DNA of 64,000 nt from Synaphobranchus kaupii. Lineage: Eukaryota; Chordata; Actinopteri; Anguilliformes; Synaphobranchidae. The notes below the pieces were generated by a model, which did not search any database, was not told the DNA's origin, and saw only the letters and a list, made by a program, of their open reading frames with translations. Shown in pieces: positions 32,781 through 45,199 of the stretch; the stretch's first letter is position 1, and the number at the start of each line of letters is the position of its first letter. A program made the translations under genes and the position numbers. The stretch lies in the NCBI GenBank assembly GCA_029718625.1, contig CM056388.1:22501-86500 (forward strand). The letters run 5' to 3'.

Positions 32781-32817
32781 GCTCACGGCCATCCCACACT
32801 GAAAAGGCCCGAACCCG
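32781..32817 (+). pseudogene. Truncated 5S stub (type C)
   Basis: Unit 16 stub. Confidence 0.85.
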
Positions 32818-32895
32818 AGCTGTATTGTGATAGCGCATTTTCAAAACTCAAGTGTCATCGATTGCAGTGCGCATTAGGTGTAAACGACAATTCGG

Positions 32896-32980
32896 CAGCT
32901 CAGAGCACCTGTCCTCAAGCGATCCGCTAGCCTCAGCCTTTCAGTAGCTTGGATGACAGGCTCACGCCACCGCGCCCAGC
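32896..32980 (-). ncRNA. 7SL Alu-domain segment
   Basis: 85-nt form. Confidence 0.7.
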
Positions 32981-33646
32981 GAAAGCCGAATGGCATTTTA
33001 TTGCTTTTCTAGAAAGCAGTGTTGTGACGTCAAATAGGCATCAGTCTGATTCTCTGCGCAACGTTCCCTAGAGTGGTAGGCTATAAATAGGCAGAGGAAA
33101 CAAGGCCAACAAGAAAACAACAAACATTAGGTCAATCGTTAGCCGACAGCAACGTGAAGTGAAATAAAAATAATAATAACGGGAGATTTTGCAAAAACAA
33201 AGCAGAAACTAAATAAGCCCCTCTTCAGTCTGACCGAAGCTAAACGAAAATCGAAATAAAAATAGAAAAGTAAGTAAAAGCAAACCTACTTAAAATTCAA
33301 AGTTATTCTGACAGGTTCGTTAATTTAGCTAAACCAGCAGCCAATCTATGCCTATAAATGAACATTTTGTTGTTAATATGAGTTCTGTAACTTATTAAAT
33401 TGAGTTTGCAGGAAAAGATAATTCTGAATAGAAACTGCTTGACGTGCCTTTACGCATGAATCCAAACACACATAGATTTTGATTGTACCAAAGAACAAAT
33501 TCCGATAAGGAAAATGACTAATTATGCAGTCGACAATATGCACTCTCGTAATTGTGCTCCTTTGACCGCGTTGATAAGCAAAATAAAGCGGAACCGGCGG
33601 TTGAAGTTTAGAAATAATTTAACCCGGGTCAGCTCCGGTCACCTTC

Positions 33647-33764
33647 GCTCACGGCCATACCACACTGAAAATGCCCGAACTCGTCTGATCTCGGAAGCCA
33701 AGCAGTGTAGGGCTTGGTTAGTACTTGGATGGGAGACCGCCTGGGAATACTAGGTGCTGTAAGC
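33647..33764 (+). rRNA. 5S rRNA: 5S rRNA, type A (unit 17)
   Basis: 118 nt, no change noticed. The upstream spacer has gaaactgcttg, as in unit 15. Confidence 0.95.
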
Positions 33765-34007
33765 ATTTTTAAAAGTTTTGTTTTCCGTTTTCGCACGCGA
33801 TGGGGCTGTTCGCCGAGGTAAAAGGTGGAAACTATCACTGTATTATTCACAATGATGATAATTAAACGTCTTCGTATCCTAATTATGCAGTCGATAATAT
33901 TCACTCTCGTAATTTTGCTCCTTTGACCGCGTTGATAAGCAAAATTAAACGGAACCGGCGGTTGACGTTTAGAAACAATTTAACCCGGGTCAGCTCAGGG
34001 CAACTTC

Positions 34008-34125
34008 GCTCACGGCCATACCACACTGAAAGAGCCCGAACTCGTCCGATCTCGGAAGCCAAACAGTGTAGGGCCTGGTTAGTACTTGGATGGGAGACCG
34101 CCTGGGAATACTAGGTGCTGTAAGC
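34008..34125 (+). rRNA. 5S rRNA: 5S rRNA, type B (unit 17)
   Basis: 118 nt, no change noticed. Confidence 0.95.
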
Positions 34126-34362
34126 ATTTTTAAAAGTTTTGTTTTCCGTTTTCGCACGCGATGGGGCTGTTCGCCGAGGTAAAAGGTGGAAACTATCACT
34201 GTATTATTCACAATGATGATAATTAAACGTATCCTAATTATGCAGTCGATAACATGCACTCTCGTAATTGTGCTCCTTTGACCGCGTTGATAAACAGAAT
34301 TAAGCGGAACCGGCGTTTGAAATTTAGAAACAATTTAACCCGGGTCAGCTCATTTCACCTTT

Positions 34363-34399
34363 GCTCACGGCCATCCCACACTGAAAAGGCCCGAACCCG
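34363..34399 (+). pseudogene. Truncated 5S stub (type C)
   Basis: Unit 17 stub. Confidence 0.85.
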
Positions 34400-34477
34400 A
34401 GCTGTATTGTGATAGCGCATTTTCAAAACTCAAGTGTCATCGATTGCAGTGCGCATTAGGTGTAAACGACAATTCGG

Positions 34478-34562
34478 CAGCTCAGAGCACCTGTCCTCAA
34501 GCGATCCGCTAGCCTCAGCCTTTCAGTAGCTTGGATGACAGGCTCACGCCACCGCGCCCAGC
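34478..34562 (-). ncRNA. 7SL Alu-domain segment
   Basis: 85-nt form. Confidence 0.7.
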
Positions 34563-35228
34563 GAAAGCCGAATGGCATTTTATTGCTTTTCTAGAAAGCA
34601 GTGTTGTGACGTCAAATAGGCATCAGTCTGATTCTCTGCGCAACGTTCCCTAGAGTGGTAGGCTATAAATAGGCAGAGGAAACAAGGCCAACAAGAAAAC
34701 AGCAAACATTAGGTCAATCGTTAGCCGACAGCAACGTGAAGTGAAATAAAAATAATAATAACGGGAGATTTTGCAAAAACAAAGCAGAAACTAAATAAGC
34801 CCCTCTTCAGTCTGACCGAAGCTAAACGAAAATCGAAATAAAAATAGAAAAGTAAGTAAAAGCAAACCTACTTAAAATTCAAAGTTATTCTGACAGGTTC
34901 GTTAATTTAGCTAAACCAGCAGCCAATCTATGCCTATAAATGAACATTTTGTTGTTAATATGAGTTCTGTAACTTATTAAATTGAGTTTGCAGGAAAAGA
35001 TAATTCTGAATAGAAACCGCTTGACGTGCCTTTACGCATGAATCCAAACACACATAGATTTTGATTGTACCAAAGAACAAATTCCGATAAGGAAAATGAC
35101 TAATTATGCAGTCGACAATATGCACTCTCGTAATTGTGCTCCTTTGACCGCGTTGATAAGCAAAATAAAGCGGAACCGGCGGTTGAAGTTTAGAAATAAT
35201 TTAACCCGGGTCAGCTCCGGTCACCTTC

Positions 35229-35346
35229 GCTCACGGCCATACCACACTGAAAATGCCCGAACTCGTCTGATCTCGGAAGCCAAGCAGTGTTGGGCTTGGT
35301 TAGTACTTGGATGGGAGACCGCCTGGGAATACTAGGTGCTGTAAGC
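35229..35346 (+). rRNA. 5S rRNA: 5S rRNA, type A (unit 18), A63T
   Basis: GTTGGG in place of GTAGGG. Followed by taaatgtttt in place of taaaagtttt. Confidence 0.94.
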
Positions 35347-35589
35347 ATTTTTAAATGTTTTGTTTTCCGTTTTCGCACGCGATGGGGCTGTTCGCCGAGG
35401 TAAAAGGTGGAAACTATCACTGTATTATTCACAATGGTGATAATTAAACGTCTTCGTATCCTAATTATGCAGTCGATAATATTCACTCTCGTAATTTTGC
35501 TCCTTTGACCGCGTTGATAAGCAAAATTAAACGGAACCGGCGGTTGACGTTTAGAAACAATTTAACCCGGGTCAGCTCAGGGCAACTTC

Positions 35590-35707
35590 GCTCACGGCCA
35601 TACCACACTGAAAGAGCCCGAACTCGTCCGATCTCGGAAGCCAAACAGTGTAGGGCCTGGTTAGTACTTGGATGGGAGACCGCCTGGGAATACTAGGTGC
35701 TGTAAGC
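35590..35707 (+). rRNA. 5S rRNA: 5S rRNA, type B (unit 18)
   Basis: 118 nt, no change noticed. Confidence 0.95.
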
Positions 35708-35944
35708 ATTTTTAAAAGTTTTGTTTTCCGTTTTCGCACGCGATGGGGCTGTTCGCCGAGGTAAAAGGTGGAAACTATCACTGTATTATTCACAATGATG
35801 ATAATTAAACGTATCCTAATTATGCAGTCGATAATATGCACTCTCGTAATTGTGCTCCTTTGACCGCGTTGATAAACAGAATTAAGCGGAACCGGCGTTT
35901 GAAATTTAGAAACAATTTAACCCGGGTCAGCTCATTTCACCTTT

Positions 35945-35981
35945 GCTCACGGCCATCCCACACTGAAAAGGCCCGAACCCG
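35945..35981 (+). pseudogene. Truncated 5S stub (type C)
   Basis: Unit 18 stub. Confidence 0.85.
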
Positions 35982-36059
35982 AGCTGTATTGTGATAGCGC
36001 ATTTTCAAAACTCAAGTGTCATCGATTGCAGTGCGCATTAGGTGTAAACGACAATTCGG

Positions 36060-36144
36060 CAGCTCAGAGCACCTGTCCTCAAGCGATCCGCTAGCCTCAG
36101 CCTTTCAGTAGCTTGGATGACAGGCTCACGCCACCGCGCCCAGC
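36060..36144 (-). ncRNA. 7SL Alu-domain segment
   Basis: 85-nt form. Confidence 0.7.
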
Positions 36145-36810
36145 GAAAGCCGAATGGCATTTTATTGCTTTTCTAGAAAGCAGTGTTGTGACGTCAAATA
36201 GGCATCAGTCTGATTCTCTGCGCAACGTTCCCTAGAGTGGTAGGCTATAAATAGGCAGAGGAAACAAGGTCAACAAGAAAACAGCAAACATTAGGTCAAT
36301 CGTTAGCCGACAGCAACGTGAAGTGAAATAAAAATAATAATAACGGGAGATTTTGCAAAAACAAAGCAGAAACTAAATAAGCCCCTCTTCAGTCTGACCG
36401 AAGCTAAACGAAAATCGAAATAAAAATAGAAAAGTAAGTAAAAGCAAACCTACTTAAAATTCAAAGTTATTCTGACAGGTTCGTTAATTTAGCTAAACCA
36501 GCAGCCAATCTATGCCTATAAATGAACATTTTGTTGTTAATATGAGTTCTGTAACTTATTAAATTGAGTTTGCAGGAAAAGATAATTCTGAATAGAAACC
36601 GCTTCACGTGCCTTTACGCATGAATCCAAACACACATAGATTTTGATTGTACCAAAGAACAAATTCCGATAAGGAAAATGACTAATTATGCAGTCGACAA
36701 TATGCACTCTCGTAATTGTGCTCCTTTGACCGCGTTGATAAGCAAAATAAAGCGGAACCGGCAGTTGAAGTTTAGAAATAATTTAACCCGGGTCAGCTCC
36801 GGTCACTTTC

Positions 36811-36928
36811 GCTCACGGCCATACCACACTGAAAATGCCCGAACTCGTCTGATCTCGGAAGCCAAGCAGTGTAGGGCTTGGTTAGTACTTGGATGGGCGA
36901 CCGCCTGGGAATACTAGGTGCTGTAAGC
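36811..36928 (+). rRNA. 5S rRNA: 5S rRNA, type A (unit 19), A88C in box C
   Basis: GGATGGGCGACC in place of GGATGGGAGACC. This base lies inside the TFIIIA-binding box C, so promoter strength may be reduced. Confidence 0.94.
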
Positions 36929-37171
36929 ATTTTTAAAAGTTTTGTTTTCCGTTTTCGCACGCGATGGGGCTGTTCGCCGAGGTAAAAGGTGGAAACTATC
37001 ACTGTATTATTCACAATGATGATAATTAAACGTCTTCGTATCCTAATTATGCAGTCGATAATATTCACTCTCGTAATTTTGCTCCTTTGACCGCGTTGAT
37101 AAGCAAAATTAAACGGAACCGGCGGTTGACGTTTAGAAACAATTTAACCCGGGTCAGCTCAGGGCAACTTC

Positions 37172-37289
37172 GCTCACGGCCATACCACACTGAAAGAGCC
37201 CGAACTCGTCCGATCTCGGAAGCCAAACAGTGTAGGGCCTGGTTAGTACTTGGATGGGAGACCGCCTGGGAATACTAGGTGCTGTAAGC
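37172..37289 (+). rRNA. 5S rRNA: 5S rRNA, type B (unit 19)
   Basis: 118 nt, no change noticed. Confidence 0.95.
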
Positions 37290-37526
37290 ATTTTTAAAAG
37301 TTTTGTTTTCCGTTTTCGCACGCGATGGGGCTGTTCGCCGAGGTAAAAGGTGGAAACTATCACTGTATTATTCACAATGATGATAATTAAACGTATCCTA
37401 ATTATGCAGTCGATAACATGCACTCTCGTAATTGTGCTCCTTTGACCGCGTTGATAAACAGAATTAAGCGGAACCGGCGTTTGAAATTTAGAAACAATTT
37501 AACCCGGGTCAGCTCATTTCACCTTT

Positions 37527-37563
37527 GCTCACGGCCATCCCACACTGAAAAGGCCCGAACCCG
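37527..37563 (+). pseudogene. Truncated 5S stub (type C)
   Basis: Unit 19 stub. Confidence 0.85.
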
Positions 37564-37641
37564 AGCTGTATTGTGATAGCGCATTTTCAAAACTCAAGTG
37601 TCATCGATTGCAGTGCGCATTAGGTGTAAACGACAATTCGG

Positions 37642-37726
37642 CAGCTCAGAGCACCTGTCCTCAAGCGATCCGCTAGCCTCAGCCTTTCAGTAGCTTGGAT
37701 GACAGGCTCACGCCACCGCGCCCAGC
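37642..37726 (-). ncRNA. 7SL Alu-domain segment
   Basis: 85-nt form. Confidence 0.7.
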
Positions 37727-38392
37727 GAAAGCCGAATGGCATTTTATTGCTTTTCTAGAAAGCAGTGTTGTGACGTCAAATAGGCATCAGTCTGATTCTC
37801 TGCGCAACGTTCCCTAGAGTGGTAGGCTATAAATAGGCAGAGGAAACAAGGTCAACAAGAAAACAGCAAACATTAGGTCAATCGTTAGCCGACAGCAACG
37901 TGAAGTGAAATAAAAATAATAATAACGGGAGATTTTGCAAAAACAAAGCAGAAACTAAATAAGCCCCTCTTCAGTCTGACCGAAGCTAAACGAAAATCGA
38001 AATAAAAATAGAAAAGTAAGTAAAAGCAAACCTACTTAAAATTCAAAGTTATTCTGATAGGTTCGTTAATTTAGCTAAACCAGCAGCCAATCTATGCCTA
38101 TAAATGAACATTTTGTTGTTAATATGAGTTCTGTAACTTATTAAATTGAGTTTGCAGGAAAAGATAATTCTGAATAGAAACCGCTTGACGTGCCTTTACG
38201 CATGAATCCAAACACACATAGATTTTGATTGTACCAAAGAACAAATTCCGATAAGGAAAATGACTAATTATGCAGTCGACAATATGCACTCTCGTAATTG
38301 TGCTCCTTTGACCGCGTTGATAAGCAAAATAAAGCGGAACCGGCGGTTGAAGTTTAGAAATAATTTAACCCGGGTCAGCTCCGGTCACCTTC

Positions 38393-38510
38393 GCTCACGG
38401 CCATACCACACTGAAAATGCCCGAACTCGTCTGATCTCGGAAGCCAAGCAGTGTAGGGCTTGGTTAGTACTTGGATGGGAGACCGCCTGGGAATACTAGG
38501 TGCTGTAAGC
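38393..38510 (+). rRNA. 5S rRNA: 5S rRNA, type A (unit 20)
   Basis: 118 nt, no change noticed. Confidence 0.95.
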
Positions 38511-38753
38511 ATTTTTAAAAGTTTTGTTTTCCGTTTTCGCACGCGATGGGGCTGTTCGCCGAGGTAAAAGGTGGAAACTATCACTGTATTATTCACAATG
38601 ATGATAATTAAACGTCTTCGTATCCTAATTATGCAGTCGATAATATTCACTCTCGTAATTTTGCTCCTTTGACCGCGTTGATAAGCAAAATTAAACGGAA
38701 CCGGCGGTTGACGTTTAGAAACAATTTAACCCGGGTCAGCTCAGGGCAACTTC

Positions 38754-38871
38754 GCTCACGGCCATACCACACTGAAAGAGCCCGAACTCGTCCGATCTCG
38801 GAAGCCAAACAGTGTAGGGCCTGGTTAGTACTTGGATGGGAGACCGCCTGGGAATACTAGGTGCTGTAAGC
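38754..38871 (+). rRNA. 5S rRNA: 5S rRNA, type B (unit 20)
   Basis: 118 nt, no change noticed. Confidence 0.95.
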
Positions 38872-39108
38872 ATTTTTAAAAGTTTTGTTTTCCGTTTTCG
38901 CACGCGATGGGGCTGTTCGCCGAGGTAAAAGGTGGAAACTATCACTGTATTATTCACAATGATGATAATTAAACGTATCCTAATTATGCAGTCGATAACA
39001 TGCACTCTCGTAATTGTGCTCCTTTGACCGCGTTGATAAACAGAATTAAGCGGAACCGGCGTTTGAAATTTAGAAACAATTTAACTCGGGTCAGCTCATT
39101 TCACCTTT

Positions 39109-39145
39109 GCTCACGGCCATCCCACACTGAAAAGGCCCGAACCCG
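39109..39145 (+). pseudogene. Truncated 5S stub (type C)
   Basis: Unit 20 stub. The upstream ttaactcggg is shared only with the stub at 47380. Confidence 0.85.
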
Positions 39146-39223
39146 AGCTGTATTGTGATAGCGCATTTTCAAAACTCAAGTGTCATCGATTGCAGTGCGC
39201 ATTAGGTGTAAACGACAATTCGG

Positions 39224-39308
39224 CAGCTCAGAGCACCTGTCCTCAAGCGATCCGCTAGCCTCAGCCTTTCAGTAGCTTGGATGACAGGCTCACGCCACCG
39301 CGCCCAGC
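39224..39308 (-). ncRNA. 7SL Alu-domain segment
   Basis: 85-nt form. Confidence 0.7.
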
Positions 39309-39974
39309 GAAAGCCGAATGGCATTTTATTGCTTTTCTAGAAAGCAGTGTTGTGACGTCAAATAGGCATCAGTCTGATTCTCTGCGCAACGTTCCCTAGA
39401 GTGGTAGGCTATAAATAGGCAGAGGAAACAAGGTCAACAAGAAAACAGCAAACATTAGGTCAATCGTTAGCCGACAGCAACGTGAAGTGAAATAAAAATA
39501 ATAATAACGGGAGATTTTGCAAAAACAAAGCAGAAACTAAATAAGCCCCTCTTCAGTCTGACCGAAGCTAAACGAAAATCGAAATAAAAATAGAAAAGTA
39601 AGTAAAAGCAAACCTACTTAAAATTCAAAGTTATTCTGACAGGTTCGTTAATTTAGCTAAACCAGCAGCCAATCTATGCCTATAAATGAACATTTTGTTG
39701 TTAATATGAGTTCTGTAACTTATTAAATTGAGTTTGCAGGAAAAGATCATTCTGAATAGAAACCGCTTGACGTGCCTTTACGCATGAATCCAAACACACA
39801 TAGATTTTGATTGTACCAAAGAACAAATTCCGATAAGGAAAATGACTAATTATGCAGTCGACAATATGCACTCTCGTAATTGTGCTCCTTTGACCGCGTT
39901 GATAAGAAAAATAAAGCGGAACCGGCGGTTGAAGTTTAGAAATAATTTAACCCGGGTCAGCTCCGGTCACCTTC

Positions 39975-40092
39975 GCTCACGGCCCTACCACACTGAAAAT
40001 GCCCGAACTCGTCTGATCTCGGAAGCCAAGCAGTGTAGGGCTTGGTTAGTACTTGGATGGGAGACCGCCTGGGAATACTAGGTGCTGTAAGC
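39975..40092 (+). rRNA. 5S rRNA: 5S rRNA, type A (unit 21), A11C
   Basis: ACGGCCCTACC in place of ACGGCCATACC, shared with 48246 and 57771. Confidence 0.94.
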
Positions 40093-40335
40093 ATTTTTAA
40101 AAGTTTTGTTTTCCGTTTTCGCACGCGATGGGGCTGTTCGCCGAGGTAAAAGGTGGAAACTATCACTGTATTATTCACAATGATGATAATTAAACGTCTT
40201 CGTATCCTAATTATGCAGTCGATAATATTCACTCTCGTAATTTTGCTCCTTTGACCGCGTTGATAAGCAAAATTAAACGGAACCGGCGGTTGACGTTTAG
40301 AAACAATTTAACCCGGGTCAGCTCAGGGCAACTTC

Positions 40336-40453
40336 GCTCACGGCCATACCACACTGAAAGAGCCCGAACTCGTCCGATCTCGGAAGCCAAACAGTGTAGG
40401 GCCTGGTTAGTACTTGGATGGGAGACCGCCTGGGAATACTAGGTGCTGTAAGC
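40336..40453 (+). rRNA. 5S rRNA: 5S rRNA, type B (unit 21, first)
   Basis: First of two tandem type B genes in an A-B-B-C unit. Confidence 0.95.
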
Positions 40454-40696
40454 ATTTTTAAAAGTTTTGTTTTCCGTTTTCGCACGCGATGGGGCTGTTC
40501 GCCGAGGTAAAAGGTGGAAACTATCACTGTATTATTCACAATGATGATAATTAAACGTCTTCGTATCCTAATTATGCAGTCGATAATATTCACTCTCGTA
40601 ATTTTGCTCCTTTGACCGCGTTGATAAGCAAAATTAAACGGAACCGGCGGTTGACGTTTAGAAACAATTTAACCCGGGTCAGCTCAGGGCAACTTC

Positions 40697-40814
40697 GCTC
40701 ACGGCCATACCACACTGAAAGAGCCCGAACTCGTCCGATCTCGGAAGCCAAACAGTGTAGGGCCTGGTTAGTACTTGGATGGGAGACCGCCTGGGAATAC
40801 TAGGTGCTGTAAGC
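40697..40814 (+). rRNA. 5S rRNA: 5S rRNA, type B (unit 21, second)
   Basis: 361 bp after the first, with the same spacer. Confidence 0.95.
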
Positions 40815-41051
40815 ATTTTTAAAAGTTTTGTTTTCCGTTTTCGCACGCGATGGGGCTGTTCGCCGAGGTAAAAGGTGGAAACTATCACTGTATTATTCAC
40901 AATGATGATAATTAAACGTATCCTAATTATGCAGTCGATAACATGCACTCTCGTAATTGTGCTCCTTTGACCGCGTTGATAAACAGAATTAAGCGGAACC
41001 GGCGTTTGAAATTTAGAAACAATTTAACCCGGGTCAGCTCATTTCACCTTT

Positions 41052-41088
41052 GCTCACGGCCATCCCACACTGAAAAGGCCCGAACCCG
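41052..41088 (+). pseudogene. Truncated 5S stub (type C)
   Basis: Unit 21 stub. Confidence 0.85.
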
Positions 41089-41166
41089 AGCTGTATTGTG
41101 ATAGCGCATTTTCAAAACTCAAGTGTCATCGATTGCAGTGCGCATTAGGTGTAAACGACAATTCGG

Positions 41167-41251
41167 CAGCTCAGAGCACCTGTCCTCAAGCGATCCGCTA
41201 GCCTCAGCCTTTCAGTAGCTTGGATGACAGGCTCACGCCACCGCGCCCAGC
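41167..41251 (-). ncRNA. 7SL Alu-domain segment
   Basis: 85-nt form. Confidence 0.7.
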
Positions 41252-41917
41252 GAAAGCCGAATGGCATTTTATTGCTTTTCTAGAAAGCAGTGTTGTGACG
41301 TCAAATAGGCATCAGTCTGATTCTCTGCGCAACGTTCCCTAGAGTGGTAGGCTATAAATAGGCAGAGGAAACAAGGCCAACAAGAAAACAGCAAACATTA
41401 GGTCAATCGTTAGCCGACAGCAACGTGAAGTGAAATAAAAATAATAATAACGGGAGATTTTGCAAAAACAAAGCAGAAACTAAATAAGCCCCTCTTCAGT
41501 CTGACCGAAGCTAAACGAAAATCGAAATAAAAATAGAAAAGTAAGTAAAAGCAAACCTACTTAAAATTCAAAGTTATTCTGACAGGTTCGTTAATTTAGC
41601 TAAACCAGCAGCCAATCTATGCCTATAAATGAACATTTTGTTGTTAATATGAGTTCTGTAACTTATTAAATTGAGTTTGCAGGAAAAGATAATTCTGAAT
41701 AGAAACCGCTTGACGTGCCTTTACGCATGAATCCAAACACACATAGATTTTGATTGTACCAAAGAACAAATTCCGATAAGGAAAATGACTAATTATGCAG
41801 TCGACAATATGCACTCTCGTAATTGTGCTCCTTTGACCGCGTTGATAAGCAAAATAAAGCGGAACCGGCGGTTGAAGTTTAGAAATAATTTAACCCGGGT
41901 CAGCTCCGGTCACCTTC

Positions 41918-42035
41918 GCTCACGGCCATACCACACTGAAAATGCCCGAACTCGTCTGATCTCGGAAGCCAAGCAGTGTTGGGCTTGGTTAGTACTTGGA
42001 TGGGAGACCGCCTGGGAATACTAGGTGCTGTAAGC
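41918..42035 (+). rRNA. 5S rRNA: 5S rRNA, type A (unit 22), A63T
   Basis: As unit 18, including the taaatgtttt that follows. Confidence 0.94.
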
Positions 42036-42278
42036 ATTTTTAAATGTTTTGTTTTCCGTTTTCGCACGCGATGGGGCTGTTCGCCGAGGTAAAAGGTGGA
42101 AACTATCACTGTATTATTCACAATGATGATAATTAAACGTCTTCGTATCCTAATTATGCAGTCGATAATATTCACTCTCGTAATTTTGCTCCTTTGACCG
42201 CGTTGATAAGCAAAATTAAACGGAACCGGCGGTTGACGTTTAGAAACAATTTAACCCGGGTCAGCTCAGGGCAACTTC

Positions 42279-42396
42279 GCTCACGGCCATACCACACTGA
42301 AAGAGCCCGAACTCGTCCGATCTCGGAAGCCAAACAGTGTAGGGCCTGGTTAGTACTTGGATGGGAGACCGCCTGGGAATACTAGGTGCTGTAAGC
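42279..42396 (+). rRNA. 5S rRNA: 5S rRNA, type B (unit 22)
   Basis: 118 nt, no change noticed. Confidence 0.95.
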
Positions 42397-42633
42397 ATTT
42401 TTAAAAGTTTTGTTTTCCGTTTTCGCACGCGATGGGGCTGTTCGCCGAGGTAAAAGGTGGAAACTATCACTGTATTATTCACAATGATGATAATTAAACG
42501 TATCCTAATTATGCAGTCGATAATATGCACTCTCGTAATTGTGCTCCTTTGACCGCGTTGATAAACAGAATTAAGCGGAACCGGCGTTTGAAATTTAGAA
42601 ACAATTTAACCCGGGTCAGCTCATTTCACCTTT

Positions 42634-42670
42634 GCTCACGGCCATCCCACACTGAAAAGGCCCGAACCCG
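42634..42670 (+). pseudogene. Truncated 5S stub (type C)
   Basis: Unit 22 stub. Confidence 0.85.
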
Positions 42671-42748
42671 AGCTGTATTGTGATAGCGCATTTTCAAAAC
42701 TCAAGTGTCATCGATTGCAGTGCGCATTAGGTGTAAACGACAATTCGG

Positions 42749-42833
42749 CAGCTCAGAGCACCTGTCCTCAAGCGATCCGCTAGCCTCAGCCTTTCAGTAG
42801 CTTGGATGACAGGCTCACGCCACCGCGCCCAGC
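42749..42833 (-). ncRNA. 7SL Alu-domain segment
   Basis: 85-nt form. Confidence 0.7.
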
Positions 42834-43499
42834 GAAAGCCGAATGGCATTTTATTGCTTTTCTAGAAAGCAGTGTTGTGACGTCAAATAGGCATCAGTCT
42901 GATTCTCTGCGCAACGTTCCCTAGAGTGGTAGGCTATAAATAGGCAGAGGAAACAAGGTCAACAAGAAAACAGCAAACATTAGGTCAATCGTTAGCCGAC
43001 AGCAACGTGAAGTGAAATAAAAATAATAATAACGGGAGATTTTGCAAAAACAAAGCAGAAACTAAATAAGCCCCTCTTCAGTCTGACCGAAGCTAAACGA
43101 AAATCGAAATAAAAATAGAAAAGTAAGTAAAAGCAAACCTACTTAAAATTCAAAGTTATTCTGACAGGTTCGTTAATTTAGCTAAACCAGCAGCCAATCT
43201 ATGCCTATAAATGAACATTTTGTTGTTAATATGAGTTCTGTAACTTATTAAATTGAGTTTGCAGGAAAAGATAATTCTGAATAGAAACCGCTTCACGTGC
43301 CTTTACGCATGAATCCAAACACACATAGATTTTGATTGTACCAAAGAACAAATTCCGATAAGGAAAATGACTAATTATGCAGTCGACAATATGCACTCTC
43401 GTAATTGTGCTCCTTTGACCGCGTTGATAAGCAAAATAAAGCGGAACCGGCAGTTGAAGTTTAGAAATAATTTAACCCGGGTCAGCTCCGGTCACCTTC

Positions 43500-43617
43500 G
43501 CTCACGGCCATACCACACTGAAAATGCCCGAACTCGTCTGATCTCGGAAGCCAAGCAGTGTTGGGCTTGGTTAGTACTTGGATGGGAGACCGCCTGGGAA
43601 TACTAGGTGCTGTAAGC
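43500..43617 (+). rRNA. 5S rRNA: 5S rRNA, type A (unit 23), A63T
   Basis: The 5' spacer resembles unit 19 (gcttcacgtg, ggcagttgaag) while the gene and 3' side resemble unit 18. This indicates exchange between these types. Confidence 0.94.
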
Positions 43618-43860
43618 ATTTTTAAATGTTTTGTTTTCCGTTTTCGCACGCGATGGGGCTGTTCGCCGAGGTAAAAGGTGGAAACTATCACTGTATTATT
43701 CACAATGATGATAATTAAACGTCTTCGTATCCTAATTATGCAGTCGATAATATTCACTCTCGTAATTTTGCTCCTTTGACCGCGTTGATAAGCAAAATTA
43801 AACGGAACCGGCGGTTGACGTTTAGAAACAATTTAACCCGGGTCAGCTCAGGGCAACTTC

Positions 43861-43978
43861 GCTCACGGCCATACCACACTGAAAGAGCCCGAACTCGTCC
43901 GATCTCGGAAGCCAAACAGTGTAGGGCCTGGTTAGTACTTGGATGGGAGACCGCCTGGGAATACTAGGTGCTGTAAGC
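43861..43978 (+). rRNA. 5S rRNA: 5S rRNA, type B (unit 23)
   Basis: 118 nt, no change noticed. Confidence 0.95.
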
Positions 43979-44215
43979 ATTTTTAAAAGTTTTGTTTTCC
44001 GTTTTCGCACGCGATGGGGCTGTTCGCCGAGGTAAAAGGTGGAAACTATCACTGTATTATTCACAATGATGATAATTAAACGTATCCTAATTATGCAGTC
44101 GATAATATGCACTCTCGTAATTGTGCTCCTTTGACCGCGTTGATAAACAGAATTAAGCGGAACCGGCGTTTGAAATTTAGAAACAATTTAACCCGGGTCA
44201 GCTCATTTCACCTTT

Positions 44216-44252
44216 GCTCACGGCCATCCCACACTGAAAAGGCCCGAACCCG
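44216..44252 (+). pseudogene. Truncated 5S stub (type C)
   Basis: Unit 23 stub. Confidence 0.85.
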
Positions 44253-44330
44253 AGCTGTATTGTGATAGCGCATTTTCAAAACTCAAGTGTCATCGATTGC
44301 AGTGCGCATTAGGTGTAAACGACAATTCGG

Positions 44331-44415
44331 CAGCTCAGAGCACCTGTCCTCAAGCGATCCGCTAGCCTCAGCCTTTCAGTAGCTTGGATGACAGGCTCAC
44401 GCCACCGCGCCCAGC
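44331..44415 (-). ncRNA. 7SL Alu-domain segment
   Basis: 85-nt form. Confidence 0.7.
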
Positions 44416-45081
44416 GAAAGCCGAATGGCATTTTATTGCTTTTCTAGAAAGCAGTGTTGTGACGTCAAATAGGCATCAGTCTGATTCTCTGCGCAACGTT
44501 CCCTAGAGTGGTAGGCTATAAATAGGCAGAGGAAACAAGGTCAACAAGAAAACAGCAAACATTAGGTCAATCGTTAGCCGACAGCAACGTGAAGTGAAAT
44601 AAAAATAATAATAACGGGAGATTTTGCAAAAACAAAGCAGAAACTAAATAAGCCCCTCTTCAGTCTGACCGAAGCTAAACGAAAATCGAAATAAAAATAG
44701 AAAAGTAAGTAAAAGCAAACCTACTTAAAATTCAAAGTTATTCTGACAGGTTCGTTAATTTAGCTAAACCAGCAGCCAATCTATGCCTATAAATGAACAT
44801 TTTGTTGTTAATATGAGTTCTGTAACTTATTAAATTGAGTTTGCAGGAAAAGATAATTCTGAATAGAAACCGCTTCACGTGCCTTTACGCATGAATCCAA
44901 ACACACATAGATTTTGATTGTACCAAAGAACAAATTCCGATAAGGAAAATGACTAATTATGCAGTCGACAATATGCACTCTCGTAATTGTGCTCCTTTGA
45001 CCGCGTTGATAAGCAAAATAAAGCGGAACCGGCAGTTGAAGTTTAGAAATAATTTAACCCGGGTCAGCTCCGGTCACTTTC

Positions 45082-45199
45082 GCTCACGGCCATACCACAC
45101 TGAAAATGCCCGAACTCGTCTGATCTCGGAAGCCAAGCAGTGTAGGGCTTGGTTAGTACTTGGATGGGCGACCGCCTGGGAATACTAGGTGCTGTAAGC
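45082..45199 (+). rRNA. 5S rRNA: 5S rRNA, type A (unit 24), A88C in box C
   Basis: Duplicate of the copy at 36811 (offset 8,271). Confidence 0.94.
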
